NCBI GenBank assembly: GCA_949317995.1
Contig: OX439046.1
Span: 58,073,774-58,137,773, forward strand
Length of the DNA: 64,000 bases
Direction: 5' to 3'
Source: Acholoe squamosa
Lineage: Eukaryota > Annelida > Polychaeta > Phyllodocida > Polynoidae
A model generated the notes under the pieces. It was not told where the DNA came from, made no database searches, and saw only the letters and a program-made list of their open reading frames with translations. Positions 1 to 12,049 of this stretch are shown here, piece by piece. Numbering within the stretch: position 1 is the first letter of the stretch; every line of letters starts with the position of its first letter. Position numbers and translations under genes: made by a program.

Positions 1-230
1 GAATATGTTGAAATCTGTATCTATGACGCAATATAAAAATTCTTTTTGCACTGAGAGACTTGCATGCCTTCTTTTTATCTGTTATAAGATCTGCTCTCAC
101 AATACTCTTTATAATAATGCTGTATTTTGTAGTTCTTTCCATCATAACTTTCATGATCTCTCAAATCTTATTTTTTTGCTTGTAGCAGGTTAGTGCTTAT
201 GGTGCCACCTACTGTGATTTAATGGGTCTC
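1..230. other. Gene-free AT-rich stretch
   Basis: I see no coding, RNA or repeat signature beyond a short chance ORF. The stretch ends where the first duplicated block begins. Confidence 0.4.
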
Positions 231-231
231 C

Positions 232-1340
232 AAGGAGCAGCTCCCCTGCTTATTCATCACCTACATGCATCTCTGCTCCCTGGGTGGATATAGTAGTGGA
301 CAGGTTGCTTTGATCCCTATTCATCCTCTCAAGTAAGCAGGCATTAGGTTTCCACCACTATAAGGAACAACAAAAATGCGAGTTAGGTGCTCCACCTTAT
401 ATTCCAACTGAGATACCAGGAAGAGAAGGTATTTCTTGTTGTACATAATTTCCCTCAGACTGCCTCCAGCTGTATGCATAGGGAGACAGACATTAGGTTA
501 CAATAAGAAAGCCTTGAACATTTGAAATAGCAGAATGCTTACAACCGTAACATCTTTTTTTTCAGTTTCATCAAAAGGTCAAAATTACCTATTCTGTGGA
601 GAAATATGAAACTGGTACCTAGAGTATACAAATTTGAGGATTTTATCAAAATATGGACTTCTGTGATACTTGACAGTCCGTTTGGGATTTACAATGACTG
701 TTACCAGCTGCCATCCAAGTGATTAACATATAACACTTCATATAACTCCTTGCTGCCCTATTCAACATCGGGGCCCCATTAGCCATCAAATGATTTGACA
801 CATCCTCATTCTATATCAACTTCCAAAGGTATCCTTTCCTATCTCTATCCCTTATCCCCTGTCCAGTCTTTCTGGTAACCTCAAATGTGCATGATCTACC
901 TTGGGACTATGTTTCTCTTTGTTGTATCTGCATGTAATGATGAAGTTAGCACCTAACTAATGTCAAGATGATTTGGTCAAAATAGTCTTCATTTCTGCAG
1001 TGAACCGTTAATGATAATTATGATGGCTTCTCAGTGACTCATTTCATTGGCTTCTCCATTGTTCGTTATGAAGTATAAGATTGTACATAGCCATGTAAGA
1101 AAGTTGAGATTAAGAGGAGGAGCAAACACCAGCTGCAATAGCCCTTGCAGGATTGTGGGGTACAGGGAGAACTAAGATAGACAGAAATCATCTGCAAATA
1201 AGGGCAAGAGAAAGAGATCAATTCATGAAAGGAAAATTGTTAAAAATTAGCCACACATGGTGGAGCGTAATGTCAAATATTTTGATCACTCCCTCATCCT
1301 CATCCTCCTTTGATCAATATTTATGTCAGGTTAAAGTTTA
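232..1340. repeat. Diverged duplicate of about 4.94-6.03 kb
   Basis: Several collinear patches match the 4.94-6.03 kb region. They include the CAAGTAAGCAGG block near 330 (partner near 5060), the CATAGCCATGTAAGAAAG block near 1090 (partner near 5797) and the TGATCAATATTTAT block near 1311 (partner near 5980). Between the patches the copies differ by many small gaps, so this is an old duplication. I see no conserved reading frame in it. Confidence 0.6.
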
Positions 1341-1439
1341 GATCACAGTAGTATTTACCAAAGTTTCACACAGCAATTGATTTCCTTGCCGCCTCAATGA
1401 ATATTAGCAGTATTCTATTATGGAGAGGAACATGGTCCC

Positions 1440-2100
1440 AGTAGGTCATATTCCCACAACGCAATGTCATTTCTGACTGCTGCTGGTTCCCACAGACAGT
1501 TCTTCAGGTGACCAGGCAAACAAAACCACCACTCTGCAGGGAAATTCTTTATCAAAGTACATATAAAAATCTTTAAAATGAGACAATTATTGCCTTAAAT
1601 ATTCCCAGTAGTTATGTCAGAACCCCTCCTTGAACATAAGTCCTTATTCATATTTGAAATTGAGGATTAAGCTCTAAATACATTATTAAACATAATAATG
1701 TCTAAAAACACAATAAATCAGCCTTTTCCATAAAAAAAAATACATAACAATATGGTGATTTTTATCATAGATTTTGACCTAGAAAGAATTTTTCATTTCT
1801 GTTTTCAGTTTTGGGTCTTTGGTGAATATCCCCGAAAATTGGCACAAAAATCTGAAAATTTTGATAATTGGAATGGTTACTATGGCAACCAGGAACAGGC
1901 ATATAGGTTAATTTTTCGTGAAAAATGTTCATTTTACCATCCAAATATGGACCATTTCTACAGTAAATGGTGCATTTTAAATGAGACCATTGAATTCTGC
2001 ATAAAAAATTAGGTTAACATATTTTTATAATGACTTTAGAGTAATTCTGCCGCTCCAATGGGGAATTAAAAGTCCCCTGCGGAGGGGTGTTTTATCATGA
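1440..2100. repeat. Duplicate of about 42.98-43.56 kb
   Basis: The block is collinear with 42.98-43.56 kb. Both contain GTGACCAGGCAAGCAAA, the GTTATGTCAGAACCCCTCC stretch and a G/C-rich tail with CCCCTGCGGAGGGGTGTT (CCCCTGCAGAGGGGTGTT in the partner). The tail contains CCCCTGC/GAGGGG complementary arms and could fold. A more diverged relative seems to lie near 13.6-13.95 kb. No coding frame is shared. Confidence 0.65.
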
Positions 2101-2689
2101 TGGGTCACAGGTATTCCCTGACAAGAGGAAACATAACTTTAAAAGTACAATTGAAAGAATCTGAAAAAGAAAGGTAAGTTTACAGCACATGACCTCTTCT
2201 GAATTGAAAAGAAAAGACAACAGACACAAAGAGGAAATTAGGCTTGATCAAGCAATGATTGATTGACACAGTGCCAAAGAATAATAGAAATGAAAATCTG
2301 ATTGAAATCAGTAAGATGTCCATCCATTCATTAGAATAAGAACCTCAGTGTATTTACTTTCCGCCACGGTGACAATCCTAGATCCACACTAACACACTAT
2401 ACTTCCATCAAGGCACCACATATGAAACTTGAGCACCTGCATTATTAAGCAAGGGGGTGTCAGTCATTCTGTCAGGTCTGCACTTTTCAGGTGGGTCCAC
2501 CAGTGTTTGACAAAAAGCAATGAGAAAGGATGCTGTAGCTTTATGAAACAATATGTTTATGCTTACAGAGAGAGTGCAACAAAGGGCGCTTGGCCATATA
2601 CTGTACGCTAAAGGAGAGTCATCACTGGACACACACCTAAAACAATTGGGTCTCATTCAAAACATTGCTATAACAGTCTATCAGGTTTA

Positions 2690-3060
2690 ATTTCAACCTT
2701 TTACCAGCTCCATTTAAATTCTCGATATTCCTTCCATAGTGAAAGGAGCTAGCATTACATTGCCAACTGAAGATCATATGGCCCGTTCAGCTGCAATCAG
2801 CAAGCAGATATGTGCCATTCACCAGAACCTGCAGTGCCCCTTTTTAAATTGATCTGAGTAAGGCTGAGACATGAGGCATGCAAATGCACCAGCATATTGC
2901 CTGGAGCCACAGTGATTATTGTCCATACTCATTTCTTTTTCACACAAAGAGCAGTAAGAGGATGCGTGAGTGTGCAGGGAGGGACTGTGGGGAATACAGA
3001 AAAAAAGAGCATAATTTCATGGGGTGTAAAAGCAGGACTTTTTACACTTACTTTCATTGA
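2690..3060. repeat. Diverged duplicate of about 21.60-21.86 kb
   Basis: The two regions share a collinear block containing CTTTTTAAATTGATC, the GAGGCATGCAAATG versus TAGGCATGGAAATG stretch, and a GGAGCCACAGTGATTA versus GGGCCACAATTAATTA segment. It precedes the 22.05-kb block in the second copy, so it belongs to the general duplication unit. The short ORFs here are not conserved between copies. Confidence 0.5.
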
Positions 3061-3109
3061 TGTTACTTTACGAGAATGCAGTGTTAGCTGGATAAAGGTT
3101 TCATTTTAA

Positions 3110-4930
3110 TATGTATGGTAGTGAGTAGACCAGCTTTTAATGCTAGAATTAGAGAAAACAGTACACTTAATATCATCATTGTAATGAATATTAAAAATGT
3201 CAAAATAACCGTAGAGTTTTGGAATTTATGTGATCTTATTTACCCTAGAATACTTTTTGTACTTTTAGGCAAGTGGGTAATACAGGTCTACCAAGTTATC
3301 ATGCCATGCCTCAGTGCAACACATTTAATTGAGCATAGGGGTCAATGCCCAGTAAATTGCCCCTCTCATATATATGTTCCCACCAATTATAGGACTGATC
3401 TAAGATGTGTCTTTCCTGAAGGGAATTTTCAGTTTGAAAACGATTTTGCCAGTCATTTCTGTTCTTATCATACAGGAGAAGCATTGCACATCATTTCCAA
3501 GCAGAATTTACGAGAAATGGAGCCAATGTTTCATCTTTAGAGCTAAAAAGATTATAGGAATAGCCTACAGTAGGGAATACCTTGGCCTAAACAGGCCCCT
3601 ATGCTGCTATATTTTCAAGTATATTATGTGTTACAGAGAGGTTGTTTATACCATTTGCACCAAACACATAGTTTGTAGTTTTAATCAGAAATTCTTTGAG
3701 ATGTATTATGGTCAGATTTCTTATTATTTTCCTCAGTGGAATAACCAAAAAAGGTCCTTCAGCTGTCAATACAAGCCCATTCCTTTTCCTCGGGAACCTC
3801 CATCCCCAAACCATTTGGGAATGTTCCCAACCTACTCTCATAGATTCAGTTTACAGTATGTATAGGCTACATGTACTATATTATGTTAGGGACAGGAGCC
3901 AATGGATCCAGTCCCACAGTTTTCCCAGGAATTACCTTCCTGTGGGCCCGCGTGGCCCACAGGAATGAATGGAGACAAGTTATCCACATCAATATAGGCA
4001 TGTTGAAAAGAGAAATTCAACAGGGAGTCTGCCAGTCCAGTTAGGTTTTGATATGTAATGATGAGTTGAATTAATGATTTTCTCTCCATACAAAGTATCT
4101 TAATTATTCTGGGCCCATGGGGTTATGTGTGGGCCCATAGATTTCTGTACATACGGGCCCGGGTGGCCCATGGCTGAAAATGTTAGTGTCTATCCCTAAT
4201 GAGGTATAATCGAGTGCCATCCATGCAAGAGGTGTAGACAAGAATAATCTACCTTCTTTTCTACATTTCTACCCAAACATTTACATCTTTTTACAGATCC
4301 ATCTGTTACCTTATGATGATTATTTTTCACTTTGAGGGCATGGCATATACATGGCAGAAGGACATAGTGGGGACCTCTTATGACACACACAGACTAGCAT
4401 TAAAGCCAAGGTGCTCAGTTTTATGACTTCATAAAGGCCTGATGACCCTCTGAGGACCCTAAAGTCGTCATATATGACTACCCTGCAATAGCGGCGGGTT
4501 TTCAGTGGGGGACCAAACCTTTAACAGGACATTGCCCGCTCAAGCCGTGTAATGAGTCACTCTCAGTTGCACAAAGGATTACAATCCTCCCATCTGTAAT
4601 TTGATTTCTAGAATGCACAGTGACTTATAATACTGGCTTCCAATGGTCAAACGAAACAAGACTGTGACAGTAAAAACAGATAACCATATTAGGGAGCAAT
4701 AGACGCGTAAATACATCAATTGTAGAGTGTGGTTGGAATAGAAGATATGTGAAACTAGAATGTAAAACTAAATGAACATGTCCTTGTGAGAAAGGGATAC
4801 AAGACGAGGTAAGGACAACAGTTTGATGCAATAGAACCCTTTCCGCAACACTTTCTAGATAGTAATAACTGCTTCTTGCTGATTCCATCCCATCATAACT
4901 CACCAATTTGCTGCACCTTTTTGGGGAATA
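3110..4930. other. Stretch with no recognised gene; GGGCCC-rich palindromes
   Basis: Overlapping ORFs of up to 152 codons occur at 3.1-3.9 kb but lack a recognisable domain or compositional support. At 3939-3963 there is a hairpin with 10-bp perfect arms (CCTGTGGGCC and its complement) and a 5-base loop. Related GGGCCCATGG or GGCCCATGG motifs recur near 4111, 4131 and 4157. The remainder shows nothing I can name. Confidence 0.35.
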
Positions 4931-4939
4931 TATCAAATC

Positions 4940-6030
4940 TGCTAAGAGCAGCTCAGTGTTTATGCTGAGAGCAGCTCCTTTCCCTTCTCCCCAGCCCACC
5001 GCTCCCCCTGGGCCATACAGCATTGGACAGCGCTGTTTTGTCCTGATTTGCCTTTACAAGTAAGCAGGTATTATGTCTTCAGAACTATACCTAGGAACAC
5101 AAAAGGTCGGGTAGGTGGTCAAACACAATGTGGTGAAAAGACGGGGTATGAAAACAACAAGCCAACTTTACCTCTTCCTCAACGGTTCAATCAGCTTCAA
5201 CAGCAGCGAAGCTTGTTATGCAGGTATCTTTCTTTGTGGCAGCATCGACAGTTCTTTAAATGTTTATAGCCTAAACTATACTGACAACTGTATTGTCAGT
5301 ATTGTCATCCCTCGCATTTAAGGCTCACAGTATTGATGGGGACTTTAAAAACTGTCAAAATGATTTGAATTTACTTTAACTGTTTAATAGACATTAAGGA
5401 AATACCACCATTAACTTTCCTCTGTGCTAAATATTAGAACACTCCATTGATATAAGAAAACTATCAAGTTGGTCAAAGCTTTCAAACATAAACAAAAGGA
5501 ACTATGCAATGGCAGACTTGTACTTGACCTAATCTCTAAGTTGTTTGGCCAGCATATGAAGATTCGCCCAGCTGGGTGAACAAGGTGGCGACCAATAGAG
5601 GAGCGAGATATTACCAAACTAAGATCTCGAAGCTCAGGAGCTTGAAAAAAGAGGTTAAATATAATGTATCAATGTCTAAATAAGTCACGTGGCCAAGGGT
5701 GTGGATCGACACAGGTTATTGCACAGGCAGTGTGCGGAATAGAACTCCTTGGTTAAACATATGGGGCTGTTCTATTCACATGAAATAGTACACATAGCCA
5801 TGTGAGGAAGGAAGAAAGGAAAGGAGGAGCAAACACTTGATGGGACAACACTTGTAAATGCATGGGTGGGAGAAATCAGATGCTAATAAGAGGAGGTGAT
5901 CCACAAAGGTGAAAACTTCACCACACAGTGTGCATTATGTTACATACTTTTATTTCTGCCTCATCATTCTTACCCCTTGATCAATATTTATATCAAGTTG
6001 AAACTAGTCTCTCAAATACAATTCTAAATG
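4940..6030. repeat. Diverged duplicate of about 0.23-1.34 kb
   Basis: This is the partner of the block at the left end of the window (see 232-1340). It lies directly upstream of the ORF at 6184. Confidence 0.6.
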
Positions 6031-6183
6031 GGATATAGTTCATACACCAGGGGAGCGTTAAAATGCTTTACAGAAATAAAATTATCTTACTAAATATTTA
6101 AAAAGTTTCTTGTTATATGTCAACGAGGAAACCTGCGTTACACAATCATTTTCTCATAAATCTTTTCTTCTTTAACTAGAGGA

Positions 6184-6510
6184 ATGGCCGGATCGCCAAG
6201 TAGGGCTGCAAGTTCAAAACGACTGTTGTTATATGTATGTTACTGTGAAAAGGAGGGGTACCAGGGTAAAATCACTTCGTGTGGAGGAAGGAGGGAACTT
6301 CATAAACTGGCACCCACCAACAGGCTAGCCTGCAAGACCAGGAAAATAAAAGAGAAAATCTCCTCTTTCATCCAATATGATGACTATGAGTTCCAGGCGA
6401 GGTACTGTCTGACAAAGCCTGAAGTGAAGCGATTGGTCAAAGACTACGCCAATGATAGCAAGTTCAAAGTCTTAACTAGAGGGGTGGACTGTCCTCCCTG
6501 GATAGAATAA
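6184..6510 (+). CDS. Possible exon or remnant, weakly transposase-like, 108 codons
   Basis: An open frame of 108 codons starts at an ATG just after a pyrimidine-rich tract ending in TTTAACTAG (about 6160-6179), which could be a splice acceptor. It may therefore be an exon rather than a complete gene. The protein is basic, with a Lys/Arg-rich middle and the segment YDDYEFQARYCLTKPEVKRL at residues of about 62-81. That segment loosely resembles the start of PIF/Harbinger-type transposases, in which a short acidic 'DDEF-x-x-R-F/Y' stretch precedes the first helices. No DDE catalytic residues lie within the ORF and the frame stops soon after. The resemblance is from memory of the family pattern only. 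It could equally be an unrelated exon of the local gene array. It abuts the minisatellite foldback that begins at 6613. Confidence 0.35.
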   Translation: MAGSPSRAASSKRLLLYVCYCEKEGYQGKITSCGGRRELHKLAPTNRLACKTRKIKEKISSFIQYDDYEFQARYCLTKPEVKRLVKDYANDSKFKVLTRGVDCPPWIE

Positions 6511-6840
6511 GAGCCTTATACATACCAAAGCAATAGGTTACCCCAAATTCAGCTTTCCAAAAACGATACAAAATTTTGGGGTTTCTGGATAAAAAAAATG
6601 GTACAAGGAACGTAGGCCCTGAGGAATTTTGGCCACCTGAGTGTAGGCCATGTGGAATTTTGGTCACCTGATGTTAGGCACACTGATTTTAGGCACTGAG
6701 GAATATAGGCCATTTGAAGCTTATTGTTATTCTCACTCTAATCAAACGTCAAAGTACTAATATATGCCAGGCCAATGTCATCCAACATCCGACCACATGC
6801 CTACTTAACATCCGACCATGTAACAAATATCTGAGTATCA

Positions 6841-7090
6841 ATGTCCGAGGCGTACCCAACATCTGAGAATCCAACATCTGAAAACCCAACATCCAAGAAC
6901 CCAATATCCAAGAACCTAATATCCAAGAACCCAACTTCCAAGCACAGGTCTATCCAATGTCCAAGTGTCCAACATCCCAGTCCCCAATGTCTGAGTATCC
7001 AATGTCCGAGTACCCAATGTCTGAGCCAAGTTGTAACACCCCAATGTTTGGTAGCCCTATATTTAGACATTAGGTACTTGGATGTTATGT
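6841..7090. repeat. 15-bp minisatellite, CCAACATCCAAGAAC orientation
   Basis: Tandem 15-bp units vary mainly at the CATCC/TGTCC/CATCT positions, with occasional gaps. This forms the left arm of the foldback. Confidence 0.8.
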
Positions 7091-7394
7091 ACACGGATGT
7101 TGGGTACTCAGACTTATCTCTCACTGTCTTAACACATTCAGGTCATTCTGCTTGGCCATTATAGATTGGACGATTGAAAACTGGAAAATAGGTACTATCA
7201 TCGGACGTTTGGGTAATGGATGTTGGAAAACATTCACTATTCCAATATCGTATATACCTTCTGTGCTAGGATGGACAGAAGGGGGAATGGATGTTAGGTA
7301 GGCTTCGGCCATTGACACTTTTACGCTTGTTACTTGGACATTAGGTAGGCCTTGGATGTTGGGGAAATGGATGGTGGAAAACACTCCTTAACTT

Positions 7395-7700
7395 CTTTGA
7401 TGTACACGGATGTTAGGTTTTCGGATGTTGTGTACTCGGACATTGGGTACTCAGATGTTGGGTACTCAGACAATGGATAAACCTGTGCTCGGATGTTGGG
7501 TTCTCGGATGTTGGGTTCTTGGATGTTGGGTTCTTGGATGTTGGGTTCTTGGATGTTGGGTTCTTGGATGTTGGGTTCTCAGATGTTGGATTCTCGGGTA
7601 GGCCTTGGACATTGATACTCAGACATTGGCTACATGGACATTGGGTACAGATGTTCCCAGATGTTGGGTACACTGATGTTGGGTAGACATGTGCTTGGAT
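7395..7700. repeat. 15-bp minisatellite, TTCTTGGATGTTGGG orientation
   Basis: This is the same 15-bp unit as the left arm, inverted. The core around 7490-7590 contains several nearly identical consecutive units, so it is the most recently homogenised part. Confidence 0.85.
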
Positions 7701-8144
7701 GTTGGGGACTTAGACGTTGGGTAAGCTTCGGACATTGATACTCCTACTTCACATGATTAGGTCAGTCTCCTCAGACATTGGGGGAATGGATGCTGGGAAA
7801 CTGCCCCTACCTTCTGTGCATCGATGTTAGGGGAATGGTAGTTAGAAAGCAGGCCCTACAGCCTATCCACTGACATTGGGAAATGGATGTTGGAAAACAT
7901 CCCCTTCTGTCGATCCTTGGATGTTGGATTATATAGAGACAGTGAAACATATGACTGACACAGGAGTATTGGACGCTAGGAATGGATGTCTGAAGCATGG
8001 CCTATCTTCTGGAGGGGGTGCCTAAGATCATCAGGGCCTATAATCAGGGGGCCTATATTTTGCAGGGCTGAAGCTAAGGGGGCCAAACATCAGGGGCCCC
8101 ATCATCAGGGTGCCTACTTTCCTCAGGGCCTAAGCCCCGCACAC

Positions 8145-8370
8145 CGCTAGGAAGGTATAAGTTTGGGCTGTTTAACTCCATGTGTAAGTGTGGAAATTGA
8201 TGGCATGGTAATAATTAGTGGCTTCCCTCTATTCACCTGCCGAATCGCCACTGTGAATGCCACTGTGAGTACCATTATACACTAATGTGGCTTCATTTCC
8301 TCATGGGAAAGAAATGCAAACAAGAAGAGTTAAGAAAGAATAACAAAGAGTGGAATATAGAAGAAGGCTG
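8145..8370. repeat. Duplicated block P, copy 1
   Basis: The block shares CCATGTGTAAGTGTGGAAAT, the CACCTGCCGAATCGCCACTG segment and the GGCTTCATTTCCTCATGGGA segment with 22.04-22.25 kb and 40.94-41.14 kb. It begins immediately after the minisatellite foldback, which therefore interrupts the ancestral unit here. Confidence 0.7.
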
Positions 8371-9140
8371 AGATCGGTTAAAGGAGATTTGAATTCGCAA
8401 CAACAGTGTTTGTAATCTTATGGTTGTACTGAAGTGTTTGCTTTTAGCAGAAATAATCTATTTCATAGCCACTGTTTGATTTTATAGGTGAATTATGGGT
8501 TAAATCAGAAGGATGTCTTTAGCTTCAGAAATCTACCACCGTTGTCTGGACGTCCATGGACCTCTGACTTAGGGAGTTGTCAAAAAATCTGGCATGTTAC
8601 TAAAGGGTAAAAGGGGAGGGCAGAAAAAAATGCACCTATAATGGGGGATAAGCGGCAATGCTTTTTGTGTCGGCATTAGAATAGAACTGCAGATACTCAA
8701 TTAAGGTATGCATAAGAAGGAAGCAGCTCTGTGAGTGCATTTCCCCATTTCTGAATCAATCTGTTCAGGTATAAATCATCATGTCTCACTTCATTGCATT
8801 GGATGAAAGCGAGTATTAACTAAAAAAGCTAAGCTAATTCATTGAACATGCCGAAGGCACTACATACTTTAGTGAGTCACTGGGTAAAGAATGACAGGTA
8901 AGTAATTTCAGATGAAGTGAAGTCATAACCTGCTCAGTCTTTCCACAGATTCATTATCCTATATAGAAAAGATGAGTAGATATGACTTAATCTATCTTCT
9001 CTGGAATGGCTGGTTTTTTTTTTATTTATGATGTATGCTTAGGAATAGGAAAATGTTCTGTAAAAATGCTCATCCCTTGGCTAATGGACGTCAGACTTTC
9101 TGTATATTGTTGCACAATGATCATAAGTAATATATGTGAA
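8370..9140. other. No recognised feature
   Basis: Scattered short ORFs only. A GACAG followed by GTAAGTAA at about 8893-8905 could be a splice donor, but no matching exon frame is evident. Confidence 0.3.
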
Positions 9141-9149
9141 TAGACATGT

Positions 9150-9510
9150 GCCTTTTTACATACTGACTCAAATCAGATGATGACAAATATCTTTATAGGC
9201 TCTACTGAGCATAATATTATAACCAACAAATTAATTTTAATTATCACTCAGAATGGAAGGAGGCATAGAAATGCTGTCTATAAAATAGGACAGATTCTAT
9301 CTGCAGAACAACCATCTTATAACAGAAAGTATTATACCTCAATTAAGATGACTAACACCAGCCTATCAGATTATAGTTACTGCTTTTATTTTAGATAGCA
9401 TAGTATGAGTATAATCCAAAATAGCCATACTCCATATGACTGCCACATCAACCACCATATTGAATGTTATAAACTAGCTAGGGTGTAAAGAAATGTCAAA
9501 ACATATATGA
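9150..9510. repeat. Duplicated block, partner at 41.57-42.10 kb
   Basis: The collinear match runs from TACTGACTCAAATCA through GGCTCTACTGAGCATA to a segment with TGTTATAAACTAGCTAGGGT. A second, partial copy lies at 42.48-42.67 kb. The 73-codon ORF here is not conserved in the partner. Confidence 0.65.
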
Positions 9511-11270
9511 TGGCAAATATACACATAAACTTTACCTAAAAAGCTGTGGGTGGCAGTGAAACACAGGAAAAATATGGTGAATTCCCGTTGAAAAATTATG
9601 GAGAGTATCTGGCAACAGAATGTGCTCATACTTCAGCCATAAGGTCCCTCTATAATAATGCCTCAAATAATGGATTTTTGACAACATATGATGAAATCAT
9701 AATGCAGAATGCAGTGAACGTGACTCTCCGTAGTCTTTCAACAGGAATTCACTGTATTTTTACTGTGGTTCACTGCTTCTTTAGTAGGGTGTTAGGCTTG
9801 GTATAAGGTTATCCCTCATATATACTTTTATGAATCCACAGTATAGATCTGATCTGGAGATGTGATCAATGAATCCAGTGAGATATTTGAATGGTTCTCT
9901 ACATTAAGATATTGTGGTAGAGATAAACATAAGCATCATGGTGCTTGTACTCATTCCCGCATAGGCCTACATTAATAATGTTGGAGTGTCCAGGAGTGGG
10001 CACTGTCCATCAGTAGGGGACAGTACTGGCTTGGTCCAATGATTATAGACTGGTCTTTGTGTATGTTCATAGAACTATATCAGTTTGAGTGGTGTTACAA
10101 ATTGATATGTGACCACTATATGATCTTAATTCTATGCCCATACAGGTAACATGTCAATGAAAAGGCCTGATGTAACATTAATTGAGTTTTAACCTACTCC
10201 TTTTTACTAATGATTATAAATGTTATTACCAGATAATTATAATACTTCTTCCTGTGGCCATACTGTACCATCTAGTGAGGTCCAAATAAACTACACTTTT
10301 TGAGGTTTCACTATATAGCGCTAGCTGATTTGATCAAAATTGTATCCTAAGAGATGTCAGTAGACCACTTTAGGGTGAAACACTGTTATTATAGGTAGTC
10401 ACTCTGAAGACCGGCACCGCTGCCCTCAACAGAGCAGTCACTGGTACCACTATAAAATTGGAACCCTTATGACAGACTTCTTGATGTGAGCCTTACAGTT
10501 TTCATCATTTCTCAGCTGCTATTAAGAATATCAGAACAGGTGATGGTTTATCTGAAAGCCCTTGAATGGGTCTATCCGTGACTTATCTCCAGGAATATAC
10601 AACTTTATCATAGGCAAAACAGCATTTTCTCAAAAGTAATGGTCAACTTTGTCAGTGTCAGATGATGTAAGTGATATACTTTACAGGCGGACTTTAAAAT
10701 GTGACAGACCCTTTCTCAATGTCTTAAATGAAATGCATGCGCCTTTTCCTCCTCCTATGTAATTACTGCCACAAGGTGGTACGAATAGATCCCCTTCAAG
10801 TCTTGGTGAGGTCCCTCAGTTAAATGCCATTACAAACCTGCATCTAGTGGTAGCTAATGACTGCCCTACCAAACCCTATGTAATTACTTACTGCCTTAAG
10901 TACTGATCATACAGAGTAGTTGTAGTGTGTTACCTACGATCAACCACTCCGATATTGAGGGTTATAAGTCCTACTGGTTGTATCTAGTCGTACCATCTTG
11001 GGAAATGCCCTCCAGATATATGTTTTATTCCTGCCTTGATATCCAACAGTAAAATAGGTTCATACCTAACGTAATTTTACGTTTTATTAAACAATTGGCT
11101 TAGTTGTATCAAGCGGTTTCTTTTATATTTCCCTTGCACATGAAATCCGATGGACTTTTTTTAACATTCTGGAATGTATTCAGGACATAAGGTTTTCATA
11201 TGATTCTACTTGGGATGTCTAAATAGATGATACCTAAAGACTATGATCATTTAGGTTCATACACATGTCT
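9510..11270. other. No recognised gene; local duplication
   Basis: A block at about 10400-10490 (CACTCTGAAGACCGGCACC through AACCCTTATGACA) recurs at about 11948-12025, marking a small local duplication around the 11.3-11.9 kb block. The remainder shows only short chance ORFs. Confidence 0.4.
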
Positions 11271-11274
11271 TAGT

Positions 11275-11935
11275 TAGCTCGGAAGGCAACCCCTAACTTA
11301 AGGCAGGGTTTATAGGGTGAAGCAAGGTGCTATCACCATAACATAAGCTGCATACCATCTACAAGTTGCTACCATAGTTCATAATGGTACAGACAACAAT
11401 TATAATTTTTCATTGAGTGTCTTTGCTTCTTTTATCATATTCTTAGAAACAAAATGAGGAGAACATTACAAAAGCAACAAGAGAAGATGATTTAAGTAGT
11501 AAACAGGTTTTTCAAATGTACAAACCCATTTTTTTTTACAAGGGTGGGTTCTGCCTAATATTATGGTTATCCATATGACCTTATCACTGATCACTTATCA
11601 CTTCCACCCATTGACATGAACCAACCTTTCCGGCAAGTGCTCATTTCCTGCCTTTTACGACAAATGGACGATAAACTTTCTAGTCACGTGGTGTGGCAGG
11701 ATTAATTGATCCGGGTGACCGGAAGTCGGACTGTCTGGAGAACAGATGCACCTGTCACTGAGAGGGCACACGGAGAGAGACAGACAGACAGGCATCTTTA
11801 AACTGGCCTCATCCATCGTGAGTGGACTGAATAATGGGAGCTCCCAGCAGGGTGTTTTCAATACCAGGCAAAGGGATTTCGAAATAATGAAAGAGATAGT
11901 AAATCAGCACCATTGGTCTCTAGGATGTTAGTTTT
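11275..11935. repeat. Duplicated block Q, copy 1
   Basis: The first part (GGCAGGGTTTATAGGGTGAAG) matches 45.95 kb. The second part (CCGGGTGACCGGAAGTCGGA, then CTGTCACTGAGAGGGCACA) matches 46.36-46.60 kb. The second part is also more distantly similar to 18.6, 30.8 and 53.5 kb, giving five related copies in the window. No conserved frame was seen. Confidence 0.65.
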
Positions 11936-12049
11936 CCTGAGATAGGCACTCTGAAGTCAGGCACCACTGGCTTCAAAACAGCAGTCATGGGAGAGAGTGA
12001 GAAATTGGTACCCTTATGACATACCACCTACAATGAGCTGATGGATTTT

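Larger units (their letters stand above)
6613..8132. mobile_element. Minisatellite foldback element with 14-bp TIRs
   Basis: The ends are a perfect 14-bp inverted repeat, TAGGCCCTGAGGAA (6613-6626, complement at 8119-8132). Both flanks carry degenerate 'TAGGC...CACCTGA/ATCAGGGGGCC' mini-repeats. Inside, about 6841-7090 is an array of 15-bp units of the CCAACATCCAAGAAC type, and about 7400-7700 is the same array reversed (TTCTTGGATGTTGGG). The whole block is a large imperfect palindrome centred near 7.35 kb. Because the unit is 15 bp, all frames are open and translate to NPTSK-like pentapeptides. I read these ORFs as by-products, not genes. Confidence 0.75.

Noticed and set aside
3115..3865. 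Overlapping 141- and 152-codon ORFs
   Set aside because: Composition is as expected from AT-rich DNA. No domain, no conserved copy and no splice support were seen.
6841..7673. ORFs encoding NPTSK-like pentapeptide repeats on both strands
   Set aside because: The 15-bp minisatellite keeps frames open on both strands by arithmetic. The translation follows from the repeat, and there is no start or splice context.
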